A stretch of 47,759 bases of DNA from an uncultured Francisella sp. (lineage in GTDB: Bacteria; Pseudomonadota; Gammaproteobacteria; Burkholderiales; Neisseriaceae): the NCBI GenBank assembly GCA_943914555.1, contig CALUCM010000012.1, forward strand, positions 1 to 47,759. Direction: 5' to 3'. Below the pieces are notes generated by a model. That model was not told the origin of the DNA, did no database searches, and worked only from the letters and a program-made list of their open reading frames with translations. Shown piece after piece: positions 1 through 8,636 of this stretch (position 1 is its first letter; the number at the start of each line of letters is the position of its first letter). The position numbers and the translations under genes are program-made.

Positions 1-2
1 AG

Positions 3-2057
3 GGTTTACTTAGTGCCTCTCAAGGAATAAAACTGCAAAGCAAGCAAGGGAAATTAAGTGCTCGCTCATTGTCTTATCACCTAGCTCATCACAATGGCTT
101 TTTGCGAGATTTTTCTTATGTGCGTGCTTATGGTGCAATTCCTTTTCAAGCAGAGGGTAAGGACTTGTTGATTAAAAGTCCTAAGCACTATCAATTTAGA
201 AATGTGCGGGCTAATACCTGTGATCAAGGTGATGATAGCTGGTATATTGAGGCAAAACAGATTGATCTTAAACAAGATAAGCAGGTGGGTGTGGCCAAGC
301 ATGCACGTTTTATATTTAAGGGCATTCCTGTTTTCTATATTCCCTGGCTCGATTTTCCTTTAGATGGTAGGCGCAAAAGTGGCTTTCTTTTGCCCATTAT
401 TGGTTTTAATTCAACTAATGGTGTGCAGTTAGCCATACCATATTACTTGAATCTTGCGCCTAATTATGATGTTACTTTAACACCGCATTATTATAGTCGT
501 GACGGTCTTGAGCTAGAAAGTGAGTTTCGCTACCTTTTACCGACTTTATCAGGAGAATTATCAAGCAGTTATTTTTTCGATGATAAAAAAAATCGGCGTG
601 ATCATTTACCAAAGCATCGCTATTCTCTGGATTTTGTCCATCATCAATCCATCCTCCCTCATTTAAGATGGGGAGTGAATTTTCATCAGGTTTCTGACAA
701 TGATTATTACCGCGATTACCATGGTGGTGTTAGTCCTTCTCAGCAAAATAACTTAAAGCGAGAAACTTGGTTGATGTATCAAAAGGAAATTGCCAGGGGC
801 CCGTTATCATTGAGCTTGCATTGGCGACACGACCAAATTTTACATAATAGTGATAATGCCCCTTTTATTGAGGAGGCGTATCGACTAGAGCCAGAATTGC
901 GTTTGCGTTGGTTTCGTTTATTTGATAACCAGGCGAATGTGAATGTAGAAGGTGGTATTAGTAATTTTGAGCACCCGTATCAACAAACTGGAATAAGAAG
1001 CTTTTTTTATCCTAGTGTAACCTGGAATTTTGCTTCTCGTTATGCTTATGTCCGACCTCGCTTAGGCGTGCACCTTAGCCATTATGCTCTTGATCATTAT
1101 TGGCATGTTGATGAACAAGGTAATCGATTGATTTTGCCCAAGCGCCATTATTCTCGCGTGGTGCCTATTGCAAGTATTGATAGTGGATTATTTTTAGAGC
1201 GCGATGTGACATTTAAGGGTCAAGTTTATCGACAAACACTGGAGCCTCGACTTTTTTATGTCTATATCCCGTACCGAAACCAACGAAATTTACCTAGTTT
1301 TGATAGTAAAAAATCAAGCCAGCTTTTTTCCGGATTATTTAGGGAAAATCGTTTTACTGGACAAGATAAAATCAATCAGGCAAGTGATCTAGTTTATGGA
1401 CTTACTTCCAGGATTTATAATAAGGCAACAGGGCGACAACGTTTGCATGTGGGATTTGCTCAGCGTATTCACTTGCGACGAGATAAAGGAGAAGAAAATA
1501 AGGAGAAAAATGGTCGCGACAGACATCGCAAACGAGATACTGTCTTGTTTTCGGAGGGAAGCGTTACTAATAAAACCGATCTTCAAGCTGAATACTATCA
1601 TGATGATTACCCCAAGCGTAACTGGTATGCCTTAAATCTGAGCTATCAGCCGGAGCTGGGCCGTGTGTTGAATATCAGATATCGTTATGATGATCATCAT
1701 AATGATGTTTCTAAGGTAAATAAAAAAGCGTCTCAAGATTTTGATGTGTCATTTCAATGGCCAATTGGGCGCGACTATTCGATCGCCGCACGCTATGATT
1801 ATTCGCTCTCGGAACACAAAGCTTTGGATGAGCGCCTGGGCTTGGAATATACCAGTCCTTGTCGTTGTTGGGGTGCAAGCATTGTGGGTGAAACTTATCT
1901 TACCGATTATAATAAGCGACGCAAGAGTTTCTTTGTACAGTTTAATTTTAGAGGTTTTGGCGGCGTAGGGGCTAATCGAGCCATGCGGGAATTGAAAGAA
2001 GTTGTGCCAGGTTATTATCCAATACAAGAGAGGTTAAGGAAATATGAAATTCAATAA
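3..2057 (+). CDS. lptD: LPS-assembly protein LptD (5' end outside the window)
   Basis: Outer-membrane beta-barrel that inserts lipopolysaccharide into the outer leaflet with LptE. The frame is open from base 3, so the signal peptide and most of the N-terminal OstA domain lie upstream. Visible are the end of that domain and a long barrel rich in alternating aromatic strands. The conserved disulfide cysteines are present: a TC motif (Cys codon at 219) and a CRC pair near the C-terminus (Cys codons at 1860 and 1866), where E. coli has adjacent cysteines. The C-terminal stretch FRGFGGVGA followed by a PGY tail is typical of the family. It overlaps surA by 14 bases, the classic lptD-surA-pdxA order. 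The family call is very secure; the true start is not visible. Confidence 0.95.
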   Translation, partial: GLLSASQGIKLQSKQGKLSARSLSYHLAHHNGFLRDFSYVRAYGAIPFQAEGKDLLIKSPKHYQFRNVRANTCDQGDDSWYIEAKQIDLKQDKQVGVAKHARFIFKGIPVFYIPWLDFPLDGRRKSGFLLPIIGFNSTNGVQLAIPYYLNLAPNYDVTLTPHYYSRDGLELESEFRYLLPTLSGELSSSYFFDDKKNRRDHLPKHRYSLDFVHHQSILPHLRWGVNFHQVSDNDYYRDYHGGVSPSQQNNLKRETWLMYQKEIARGPLSLSLHWRHDQILHNSDNAPFIEEAYRLEPELRLRWFRLFDNQANVNVEGGISNFEHPYQQTGIRSFFYPSVTWNFASRYAYVRPRLGVHLSHYALDHYWHVDEQGNRLILPKRHYSRVVPIASIDSGLFLERDVTFKGQVYRQTLEPRLFYVYIPYRNQRNLPSFDSKKSSQLFSGLFRENRFTGQDKINQASDLVYGLTSRIYNKATGRQRLHVGFAQRIHLRRDKGEENKEKNGRDRHRKRDTVLFSEGSVTNKTDLQAEYYHDDYPKRNWYALNLSYQPELGRVLNIRYRYDDHHNDVSKVNKKASQDFDVSFQWPIGRDYSIAARYDYSLSEHKALDERLGLEYTSPCRCWGASIVGETYLTDYNKRRKSFFVQFNFRGFGGVGANRAMRELKEVVPGYYPIQERLRKYEIQ

Positions 2058-2679
2058 ATCAGTTAGCGCAGTTATTATCGGATTAAGTTTGAGTACGATG
2101 GCAGCGAGCCCTATTCAATGGGTAGATCGCATTGTGGTAGTGGTGAACAATGATGTGATCACGCAGCGCGATATTGAAGACATCAGCACCAGAATCAAAA
2201 GAAGTTTGCCTGCAAGGGAGGTGGGTAAGGTTTCGACTACGGACATTGAAAAAATGGCTATTGGCAATTTAATTCAAGAACGCTTACTCAAACAAGCGGC
2301 AGAGAACGTTAAAATTAAAGTATCAGAAGAAGATATTGATCAAGAAATTAACAAATTAGCCAAAGAAAAAAACATGGATGTTGCGCATTTTTATCAACGG
2401 ATTGAAAAAGAAGGCGTCTCTAAAGCGCTTTTGAGAAAGACCATAAAAGATAACTTGATGGTTACTCATTTGGTCAAAAGTGTCAGTGGGGATAGTCCAA
2501 GTGTCAGTGATCAAGAAATACAGCAGTTGCTTCAGCAAAATCATATGCCAACAAACCAACAAAATATAGCTCAGGCAAGACAGTACATTATACAAGCGAA
2601 AAATCAGCAAATTTTAGGATCTATTTTGCAAGAGATGCAAAAAGCTGCATTGATTGAGTATAGAAAAAAACCATATTAA
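2044..2679 (+). CDS. surA: SurA-like periplasmic chaperone lacking both parvulin domains
   Basis: Periplasmic chaperone for outer-membrane proteins. The 211-residue protein begins with a signal peptide (cleavage near TMAA, residue 21), followed by the SurA N-domain (VDRIVVVVNNDVIT and on to about residue 165). It then passes directly to a helix (residues about 175-211, ending ALIEYRKKPY) that resembles the C-terminal helix of SurA. E. coli SurA is about 428 residues with two PPIase domains between these parts; here both are absent. The frame is intact with no stops, so this looks like a clean internal loss, not decay. It lies between lptD and pdxA as expected. In E. coli the N+C core alone keeps chaperone activity, so a functional PPIase-free SurA is plausible (inference). 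Confidence 0.88.
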   Translation: MKFNKSVSAVIIGLSLSTMAASPIQWVDRIVVVVNNDVITQRDIEDISTRIKRSLPAREVGKVSTTDIEKMAIGNLIQERLLKQAAENVKIKVSEEDIDQEINKLAKEKNMDVAHFYQRIEKEGVSKALLRKTIKDNLMVTHLVKSVSGDSPSVSDQEIQQLLQQNHMPTNQQNIAQARQYIIQAKNQQILGSILQEMQKAALIEYRKKPY

Positions 2680-2690
2680 ATTTGCCTTGC

Positions 2691-3680
2691 ATGTCTCAAC
2701 TTTTATTGCCCTTGGCAGTGACTAGTGGGGAACCTGCGGGTATTGGTCCAGATATTTGTCTTGCCCTTTTGCGCTCTCCTCCTGCTCACCCCTTAGAAAT
2801 ATTAGTTGATACAGATTTATTGGCGGTTAGAGCTAAACAGCTTGGTTATGAGGCTGATTATGAATTTGCACAACAAGGCAAGATCAAAGGATTGACTTTA
2901 CGCCATGTGGCAATTGTTGCTCCAGTAGAGGCGGGGAAATTAAATAAAGCCAATGCAGCTTATGTATTGCGACTGTTAGACAATGCCTTAACTGGCATTA
3001 AGACTGGGCAGTATTGTGGTTTGGTTACAGCCCCAGTTCACAAAGAAGTCATTAATCAAGCAGGGTTTTCTTTTAGTGGCCATACTGAATATCTACGTGA
3101 CTGGTGCAGAGTCAAGAATGTGGTTATGGCTTTTGTTGCACCATATTTAAAGGTTGTGGCCTTGCTGACTACTCATGTACCATTTGCTAAGGTTCCCCTT
3201 GTTCTGACACAAGAACTGGTTCTGCGGACTGTGCGTATTTTACATACTGCTTTACAAGTTTGGTGGCGAATTAAATCACCATGCATTGCTTTAGCAGGGC
3301 TTAATCCCCACGCTGGAGAAGGAGGATATCTGGGTAAGGAGGAGGAGCAGATATTGCTTCCGGCGATGTCTTTTTTAAAGCAGGAGGGAATTAACGTAGC
3401 GGGGCCTTATTCGGCTGATACTGTATTACTTGAGCCTGGTTACGATGCTGTTGTGTCAATGTATCACGATCAGTTGCTACCAGTAGTAAAATATACTTCT
3501 TTTTCTCAAGCGGTGAATGTAACTTTGGGCTTGCCTTTTGTGAGAACTTCTGTAGATCATGGTACTGCTTTATCGCTTGCGGGCCAAGGTGGAGCAGATC
3601 CTGAGAATCTAAAGGCGGCCATTGATTTAGCGGCAAAGTTGGTGAGGGGACAGCATGAAAAGAAGTTTAATCAGTTTTGA
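2691..3680 (+). CDS. pdxA: 4-hydroxythreonine-4-phosphate dehydrogenase
   Basis: NAD-dependent oxidation of 4-phosphohydroxy-L-threonine in the DXP-dependent pyridoxal phosphate pathway; cytosolic. The protein is 329 residues, normal for the family. Metal-binding histidines sit in the recognisable motifs SGHTEYL, LNPHAGEGG and SMYHDQ, and the C-terminal signature VRTSVDHGTALSLAGQG is intact. ATG at 2691 is chosen over an in-frame TTG at 2682 because MSQLLLPLAVTSGEPAGIGP matches the usual N-terminus. Neither start has a clear ribosome-binding site, so coupling to surA (stop at 2679) is likely. Its last 26 bases overlap mlaF, where ksgA/rsmA would usually follow in gammaproteobacteria. Confidence 0.95.
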   Translation: MSQLLLPLAVTSGEPAGIGPDICLALLRSPPAHPLEILVDTDLLAVRAKQLGYEADYEFAQQGKIKGLTLRHVAIVAPVEAGKLNKANAAYVLRLLDNALTGIKTGQYCGLVTAPVHKEVINQAGFSFSGHTEYLRDWCRVKNVVMAFVAPYLKVVALLTTHVPFAKVPLVLTQELVLRTVRILHTALQVWWRIKSPCIALAGLNPHAGEGGYLGKEEEQILLPAMSFLKQEGINVAGPYSADTVLLEPGYDAVVSMYHDQLLPVVKYTSFSQAVNVTLGLPFVRTSVDHGTALSLAGQGGADPENLKAAIDLAAKLVRGQHEKKFNQF

Positions 3681-4392
3681 AGAGGTTTCTTTTGCCTATG
3701 GAGAAAAATTAATCTTAGATAAACTCACTTTTACTATTGAGGAAGGAAGTTTTGTTTCTATTATCGGTCGCTCTGGTAGCGGTAAGACCACGTTATTAAA
3801 ATTAATTGCAGGTGTATTACAGCCAACAAATGGTCGCATTATTGTTAATGGATGTTCTTTAAATTATTTCAATCAAAAACAATGGCGTGATTATCGGTTA
3901 AACATGGGGTATGTTTTTCAGCAGGGAGCACTTTTTACTGACTTAACAGTGAAAGAAAACGTGGCTTTTATGCTGCACGAATACACACAACTTAGCAAAG
4001 AAGAAATCGATAGTATTGTTGATGAACAGTTAGAGCAGGTTGGTCTTGCTCATAGCGGTGATATCATGCCCACTGAACTTTCTGGAGGAATGATCAAACG
4101 AGTGGCATTGGCTCGTGCAATTGTGTTGCGTCCTCGGCTTCTACTTTATGATGAGCCTTTTTCAGGTTTGGATCCGATCACTTTGAAGAAAATTGCTGAA
4201 TTAATATCTACTGTGCAACAGCAGATTCAAACCACTTCTTTGATGGTTACCCATGAAATAAGACAATCGTTAAGAATCTCAAATCAAGTGATTCTGTTAG
4301 AGGACAAACGCATTATTTTTTGCGGTGCTCCACATGAAATACACGGTTGTGACATTCCTGCCGTGATGGAGTTTTTAGAGGCAGCACAATGA
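3655..4392 (+). CDS. mlaF: Mla phospholipid transport ATPase MlaF
   Basis: Cytoplasmic ABC ATPase driving phospholipid movement between inner and outer membrane through MlaFED. In 245 residues it has Walker A GRSGSGKTTL, a Q-loop FQQGALF, the ABC signature LSGGMIKRVALARA, Walker B LLLYDEPFSGLDP and the switch histidine in VTHE. LSGGM, not LSGGQ, is characteristic of MlaF. A Shine-Dalgarno GAGGGG lies at 3643-3648 before ATG 3655, inside the end of pdxA. Its stop overlaps the mlaE start in an ATGA arrangement, indicating translational coupling. Confidence 0.96.
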   Translation: MKRSLISFEEVSFAYGEKLILDKLTFTIEEGSFVSIIGRSGSGKTTLLKLIAGVLQPTNGRIIVNGCSLNYFNQKQWRDYRLNMGYVFQQGALFTDLTVKENVAFMLHEYTQLSKEEIDSIVDEQLEQVGLAHSGDIMPTELSGGMIKRVALARAIVLRPRLLLYDEPFSGLDPITLKKIAELISTVQQQIQTTSLMVTHEIRQSLRISNQVILLEDKRIIFCGAPHEIHGCDIPAVMEFLEAAQ

Positions 4393-5168
4393 TTAGTATC
4401 ATTTGTAGATTAGGTAGGCAAGTGCTTGCTTTGCAGCAAGCTTTAGGGGCAATGCTGTATCTTTTTTTCATTATTTTGCGCTATTTTTTCGTTAATATTT
4501 TACGCTTTCACTTAATCATCAAAGAAGTCTATTTTTTTGGTGTATTGGCTCTTGGCATTATCGTGGCATGTGGCGTTTTTCTAGGCCTTATTTTAGGTTT
4601 ACAGGCCTACCGTTCCTTGCTTACCTTTCATGCAGAAAGCAGCTTGGGAGCAGTTGTAGGGATTTCTATTTTAAGAGAGGTAGGACCTGTATTGGCAGCA
4701 ATTTTATTTGCCAGTAGTACTGGTAGTGCGATTACCAGTGAGATTGCACTGATGAAAACCACAGATCAGCTAAATGCTTTACAGGTGATGGGGGTTGACC
4801 CCATTGAGAGAATATTGGGATCGCGTTTTTGGGCTGGTGTTTATTCTCTTCCTTTATTAACTATGATTTTTAATATGTGCGCTATTTGCGGCACTTATTT
4901 GGTTGCTGTTGGCTTTTATGACTTAGACAGGGTTATTTTTTGGGGGCAGATGCAAAAAGTGATTTCCATTTCTTTTGATATTAAAAGCTCAATCATCAAG
5001 TCTGTTGCATTTGCTTTCGCCATCTCGCTTATTGCCGTTTATAATGGAATTAAGGCTAAATCGACCCCAAGTGGGACGTTGCAGGCAACTAATCACACAG
5101 TGGTGATTTCCTCGATAGTCATTTTGGCGATAGATTTAATGTTAACAGTATTGTTACTTCCGGGTTGA
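4389..5168 (+). CDS. mlaE: Mla transport permease MlaE
   Basis: Inner-membrane permease of the MlaFED complex. It is 259 residues, very hydrophobic, with about five to six membrane segments and the MlaE/YrbE family core: VGISILREVGPVLAAILFAS, then SAITSEIALMKTTDQLNAL and MGVDP. The ATG overlaps the mlaF stop by four bases and mlaD follows after four bases, so the three genes are one translational unit. Length and motifs are normal. Confidence 0.95.
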   Translation: MISIICRLGRQVLALQQALGAMLYLFFIILRYFFVNILRFHLIIKEVYFFGVLALGIIVACGVFLGLILGLQAYRSLLTFHAESSLGAVVGISILREVGPVLAAILFASSTGSAITSEIALMKTTDQLNALQVMGVDPIERILGSRFWAGVYSLPLLTMIFNMCAICGTYLVAVGFYDLDRVIFWGQMQKVISISFDIKSSIIKSVAFAFAISLIAVYNGIKAKSTPSGTLQATNHTVVISSIVILAIDLMLTVLLLPG

Positions 5169-5172
5169 AACA

Positions 5173-5643
5173 ATGAGACAGAAGACAATAGAACTATGGG
5201 TGGGTGCTTTGACCATATTGGGCTTACTAGCACTTTTTTTTCTATGCGTTAAAGTTGCAGGTGGAGATACCCACCATTCTTTAAGTCGGCATGAGTATCA
5301 GTTGATCGCTTATTTCTCCAATATTGGTAGCTTAAAAGAGGGCGCTCCTATTCGTTCGGCTGGAGTGCTAGTTGGTAGGGTCAAGAGAATTTCCTTGGAT
5401 CCCCAAAATTATCAGGCCAAAGTTATTTTGGGAATTGATCCCCGCTACACTTTCTCTAAAGATGCTGCAGCTTCAATTTTAACTATGGGAATCTTAGGGG
5501 AGCAGTACGTAGATTTACAAGAGGGAGGTGATCCGGAAAATCTCCATAACGGTGATCAAGTGAAGATTACCAACTCAGCATTGATAATAGAACACTTGCT
5601 TAATCAAATTTTAGTTAAGTTCATGGAGCAATCTAAAAACTAG
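5173..5643 (+). CDS. mlaD: Mla substrate-binding protein MlaD (MCE domain)
   Basis: Single-pass inner-membrane protein whose periplasmic MCE domain forms the hexameric lipid channel of MlaFED. It is 156 residues: an N-terminal membrane helix (about 9-28) and one MCE domain with F-NIGSLKEGAPIRSAGV and GRVKRISLD motifs, then GILGEQYVDLQEG. It is somewhat shorter than E. coli MlaD (about 183) and ends soon after the channel helix (SALIIEHLLNQILVKFMEQ). A 135-base gap separates it from mlaC; a weak internal promoter is possible there (TTGGCT near 5681 and an AT-rich TATATAAG near 5702), but it is not convincing. Confidence 0.94.
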   Translation: MRQKTIELWVGALTILGLLALFFLCVKVAGGDTHHSLSRHEYQLIAYFSNIGSLKEGAPIRSAGVLVGRVKRISLDPQNYQAKVILGIDPRYTFSKDAAASILTMGILGEQYVDLQEGGDPENLHNGDQVKITNSALIIEHLLNQILVKFMEQSKN

Positions 5644-5778
5644 ATTAAACGTAATTTTGCGGTAAAATAGTCAAAAAAAGTTTGGCTTGGAACAAGATCC
5701 TTATATAAGTTCTGGTGAATATACGAAGCCTATGGGCTTAATAATGTTAATGCAATGATCTGTGTGACAAGGAGCAAT

Positions 5779-6561
5779 ATGCGATTCATGAAGCACTTAT
5801 TAATGTTAACATTGTGTTTGATTTTTGAGACAGCGGCGGCAGATAATTATCTTCCTCAAACTGCTGAGCAGGCTGTGCAGGCAGTGACTAATGCCACGGG
5901 TGAAGTATTGAGCAATCTTGGTAGTGGTTCTTTACAGGTTCGCCGGCGCTTAAAGAATGAAACTGTTGCTAAGGTATCGTATCTTTTTGATTTTAATCGC
6001 ATGACCGCGCTTGCAGTTGGGTTTCCTTGGCGCCAAGCAACATTGGAACAAAAAAAGGCTTTGGTCAGCGCATTTAGAGGTCAATTGATTGATGCATATT
6101 GTCGTGCCTTAATGCAAGTGAAAGATGTTAAAGTCGTGACTAGTCACAAAGTGGAGGTGCTAGATTCTGGCAAAGAGCTGATTGTGCATGCCAAGGCTTA
6201 TTCTTATGACTTAAATAAGTCAACGGTGATTGACTACTCCTTTTATAAAAGCAACCATGGCTACCGAATTTATAATGTGCGCGCTGGAGGAATTAGCTTG
6301 GTACTTGTTTATCGTCAAAAATTCAACCAAATTGTGCAACAAAATGGTATTGATGGATTGATCAGTTATCTTAGAGAAGGTAAGCGAGATATTGCTTTAC
6401 CCGTATCAGGAATTCAAAATTCAGCGACGGCTCAACCTAGCAGTTCTCAGAATATGTCTCCTACTGATCAGCAGATCAGGGAAATAAATTATATTGGTTG
6501 TTGCTTTTGTCAATACCTCATAGATTTTAATCTATGGTTATACCGATTTGTGCATTATTAA
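5779..6561 (+). CDS. mlaC: Periplasmic phospholipid-binding protein MlaC, with an extra C-terminal tail
   Basis: Periplasmic shuttle carrying phospholipid between the outer-membrane MlaA complex and MlaFED. A signal peptide (MRFMKHLLMLTLCLIFETAAA) leads into the Tol_Tol_Ttg2 domain, with FDFNRMTALAVG, YSFYKSNHGYRIYNV and the end of the fold at GLISYLREG. ATG 5779 is preferred to 5755 because AAGGAG at 5769-5774 precedes it. The protein is 260 residues, about 50 longer than E. coli MlaC. The surplus is a low-complexity Ser/Gln/Thr stretch and a hydrophobic, Cys- and Tyr-rich end (residues about 208-260). mlaB, which normally follows, is absent. Confidence 0.9.
   Translation: MRFMKHLLMLTLCLIFETAAADNYLPQTAEQAVQAVTNATGEVLSNLGSGSLQVRRRLKNETVAKVSYLFDFNRMTALAVGFPWRQATLEQKKALVSAFRGQLIDAYCRALMQVKDVKVVTSHKVEVLDSGKELIVHAKAYSYDLNKSTVIDYSFYKSNHGYRIYNVRAGGISLVLVYRQKFNQIVQQNGIDGLISYLREGKRDIALPVSGIQNSATAQPSSSQNMSPTDQQIREINYIGCCFCQYLIDFNLWLYRFVHY
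6519..6536 (+). repeat. Small inverted repeat at the 3' end of mlaC
   Basis: CATAGAT at 6519-6525 and ATCTATG at 6530-6536 form a perfect 7-bp stem with a 4-base loop, inside the last codons of mlaC. It lacks a following T-run, so it is not a clear terminator. It could stabilise the mRNA end. Confidence 0.4.
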
Positions 6562-6853
6562 ATTCGTAATTGAGCAAATAACGTAAGTGTGGCAGGGAAA
6601 AAATCACCATGATTGTTATAGCACTTATTCAAGTACAAAAATCTCATTTTGATTTTTATCAATATGTGCATCATCTGTGCTGCCTGGCATTTTTAGAAAA
6701 GCCATGTTTAAGCAGTTGATTGACCACATGGCTTAGTGAATAAGGCTTTTATTAATTATCGCTTCTAGCATAAGTTTGGCCAATCATGCAGGGCAGAAAA
6801 TAAGCAATTACAAAATAAAAAATTTGTGGATAAGGACCAATAAGGGGAAATCA
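6562..6853. other. Intergenic stretch between mlaC and the M50 protease; no gene seen
   Basis: About 290 bases without a supportable gene. There is no trace of a STAS-domain mlaB in any forward frame. The longest small reading frame, an ATG-initiated 36-codon frame at about 6609, is unrecognisable. It contains one 9-bp inverted repeat, AAGCCATGT at 6699-6707 and ACATGGCTT at 6726-6734, with an 18-base loop and no clear T-run. A TTG at 6776 is in frame with the downstream protease but is a poor start. Confidence 0.5.
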
Positions 6854-7549
6854 ATGTTAGATTTAGGTGCAACTGGTTTGAATACGGCAATAAAGACAGT
6901 TTGTACGGCTGCAATACCCATGGTATTGGCAGTTACCGTACATGAGTCGGCACATGGTTATGTGGCAAAAATTAATGGCGATGACACGGCAAAAAGAGCA
7001 GGACGGTTGACATTCAATCCAATTGCACATATCAGTTTAATGGGCAGTATCGTTTTGCCGTTACTGTTACTTTTTGCAGGTGCGCCTTTTCTTTTCGGTT
7101 GGGCCAAGCCTGTTCCTGTGAACCCAAGTTATTTTAAAGACTATAAAAAAGGCTTAAGACAAATGGCCTTTGCCGGCCCAGGGTCAAACTTGTTAATGAT
7201 GTTTATTTGGGCTTTTCTTATGGTTTTATTCTCTATTCTCAGTACTCGGTTTGGCACGTATTTATTCTTTAGTTTTATGATTGAAATGGCTCAATTTGGT
7301 ATCGGCATTAATGCAGTCTTGGCTGTATTTAATTTGTTACCTATCCCTCCTTTGGATGGTAGTCGGATTGTCAATAGTTTTTTAAGTGATGAATTATCCC
7401 ATCGTTACCTACAACTAGAACCGTATGGTTTTATCATTGTGTTGGTGCTGATGTATTGCGGTTTTTTCAGTTTACTTAGTCCGATTATCGCGGGCTTAAC
7501 CAGCTTTGCAGTAACTCTTTCTAACTTTATTTTTCAGCTGCTTTTGTGA
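6854..7549 (+). CDS. Site-2-protease-type membrane metalloprotease (M50 family)
   Basis: Zinc metalloprotease embedded in the inner membrane, 231 residues. The catalytic HExxH is HESAH in VHESAHGYVAK, followed by a helix with the family FAGPGSN motif and the third-ligand motif PIPPLDGSRI. About five to six hydrophobic segments are visible. ATG 6854 is chosen because AAGGGG lies at 6842-6847; the frame stays open to a TTG at 6776. No PDZ domain is present, so it is a short YwhC-type S2P, not RseP. The substrate is unknown. It abuts the DAHP synthase gene, so they may be cotranscribed. Confidence 0.88.
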   Translation: MLDLGATGLNTAIKTVCTAAIPMVLAVTVHESAHGYVAKINGDDTAKRAGRLTFNPIAHISLMGSIVLPLLLLFAGAPFLFGWAKPVPVNPSYFKDYKKGLRQMAFAGPGSNLLMMFIWAFLMVLFSILSTRFGTYLFFSFMIEMAQFGIGINAVLAVFNLLPIPPLDGSRIVNSFLSDELSHRYLQLEPYGFIIVLVLMYCGFFSLLSPIIAGLTSFAVTLSNFIFQLLL

Positions 7550-7554
7550 AGATT

Positions 7555-8631
7555 ATGACAAGACATAAAATCAACGACATCAATATTGAAAGTATATCTC
7601 CTATTATTACACCACAGGCTTTAAAAGAAAAATTGCCTTTAACGGACCAGGCACGTGAGATTGTGGCGCAAAGCCGCCGTGTGGTCAAAAATATTTTGAG
7701 CTATCAAGATCATCGTTTATTTGTGGTGGTCGGTCCTTGTTCTGTGCATGATGTCAAAGCAGCTCTTGATTATGCCAGTCGGCTTCGCGCTTTAGCAGAT
7801 CAGGTAAAAGACACTTTGTTTTTAATTATGCGTGTTTATTTTGAAAAACCAAGAACAACAGTAGGCTGGAAAGGTTTGGTAAACGATCCTCATCTTGATG
7901 ACAGTTTTAAAATTGAGGAAGGCTTACACATTGCTCGGCAGCTGCTTCTTGACATTGTACAGATGGGCATGCCAATTGCTACTGAGGCTTTGGATCCAAT
8001 TTCCCCCCAGTACCTGCAAGACTTAATCAGCTGGTCAGCGATTGGTGCTAGAACCACTGAGTCCCAAACGCATCGTGAAATGGCTTCAGGTCTGTCTTCA
8101 GCGGTTGGATTTAAAAATGGTACCGACGGTGGCCTGACTGTGGCCTTAAACGCTTTAAAATCGGTTGCCAGTCCGCATCGTTTTTTAGGGATTAGTCAAG
8201 AAGGGAAAGTAGCATGTGTTACCACTAAGGGAAATTCATATGCACACATTGTATTGCGTGGTGGAGATGGGAAAACTAATTATGATGCACAAAGTATTGC
8301 TCATGCCGAGCGGCGGTTAAAAGAACAAGGTGTTTCAACGCGTATAATGGTTGATTGTTCTCATGCCAATTCCACTAAAAAACCAGAAAAACAGCCTGAA
8401 GTAGCTGCAAATGTAGCTGATCAGATCAAAAATGGTAATCAGTCAATTTGCTCTCTTATGATAGAGAGTAACATTGCTTGGGGCAGTCAATCTATTCTTC
8501 AGGATAAATCACAGCTTAAGTATGGAGTTTCAGTGACAGATGCTTGTATTGATTGGGCGACTACTGAAGCATTGATGTTGGATTTGCGCCAACAGCTTAA
8601 GGAAGTTTTACCGCAGCGGCAAGGTCGATAA
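7555..8631 (+). CDS. aroF: 3-deoxy-7-phosphoheptulonate (DAHP) synthase, class I alpha, AroF-like
   Basis: First enzyme of the shikimate pathway: condenses phosphoenolpyruvate and erythrose-4-phosphate. 358 residues, with VVGPCSVHD, VYFEKPRTTVGWKGL, GARTTESQTHREMASGLS, VGFKNGTDG and DCSHANS all intact. Around the active site it reads ATEALDP and WSAIGARTTESQTHRE, closer to the E. coli tyrosine-sensitive AroF than to AroG or AroH; the effector is inferred from this only. A GTG at 7546 overlaps the upstream stop and is an alternative start. It converges on ibaG with a gap of five bases. Confidence 0.93.
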   Translation: MTRHKINDINIESISPIITPQALKEKLPLTDQAREIVAQSRRVVKNILSYQDHRLFVVVGPCSVHDVKAALDYASRLRALADQVKDTLFLIMRVYFEKPRTTVGWKGLVNDPHLDDSFKIEEGLHIARQLLLDIVQMGMPIATEALDPISPQYLQDLISWSAIGARTTESQTHREMASGLSSAVGFKNGTDGGLTVALNALKSVASPHRFLGISQEGKVACVTTKGNSYAHIVLRGGDGKTNYDAQSIAHAERRLKEQGVSTRIMVDCSHANSTKKPEKQPEVAANVADQIKNGNQSICSLMIESNIAWGSQSILQDKSQLKYGVSVTDACIDWATTEALMLDLRQQLKEVLPQRQGR

Positions 8632-8636
8632 AATCG

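Noticed and set aside
1389..1635. Short frames on both strands inside lptD
   Set aside because: Shadows of the lptD coding sequence, with no ribosome-binding sites or family motifs.
5680..5710. Possible promoter in the mlaD-mlaC gap
   Set aside because: The -35 (TTGGCT) and -10 are weak and the spacing is uncertain, so it is not listed as a feature.
6698..6734. A 16-base match (AAAAGCCATGTTTAAG) between 6698-6713 and 39177-39192, both near hairpins
   Set aside because: Looks like a dispersed repeat, but only two copies were seen, and flanks do not match. Chance in AT-rich intergenic DNA cannot be excluded.
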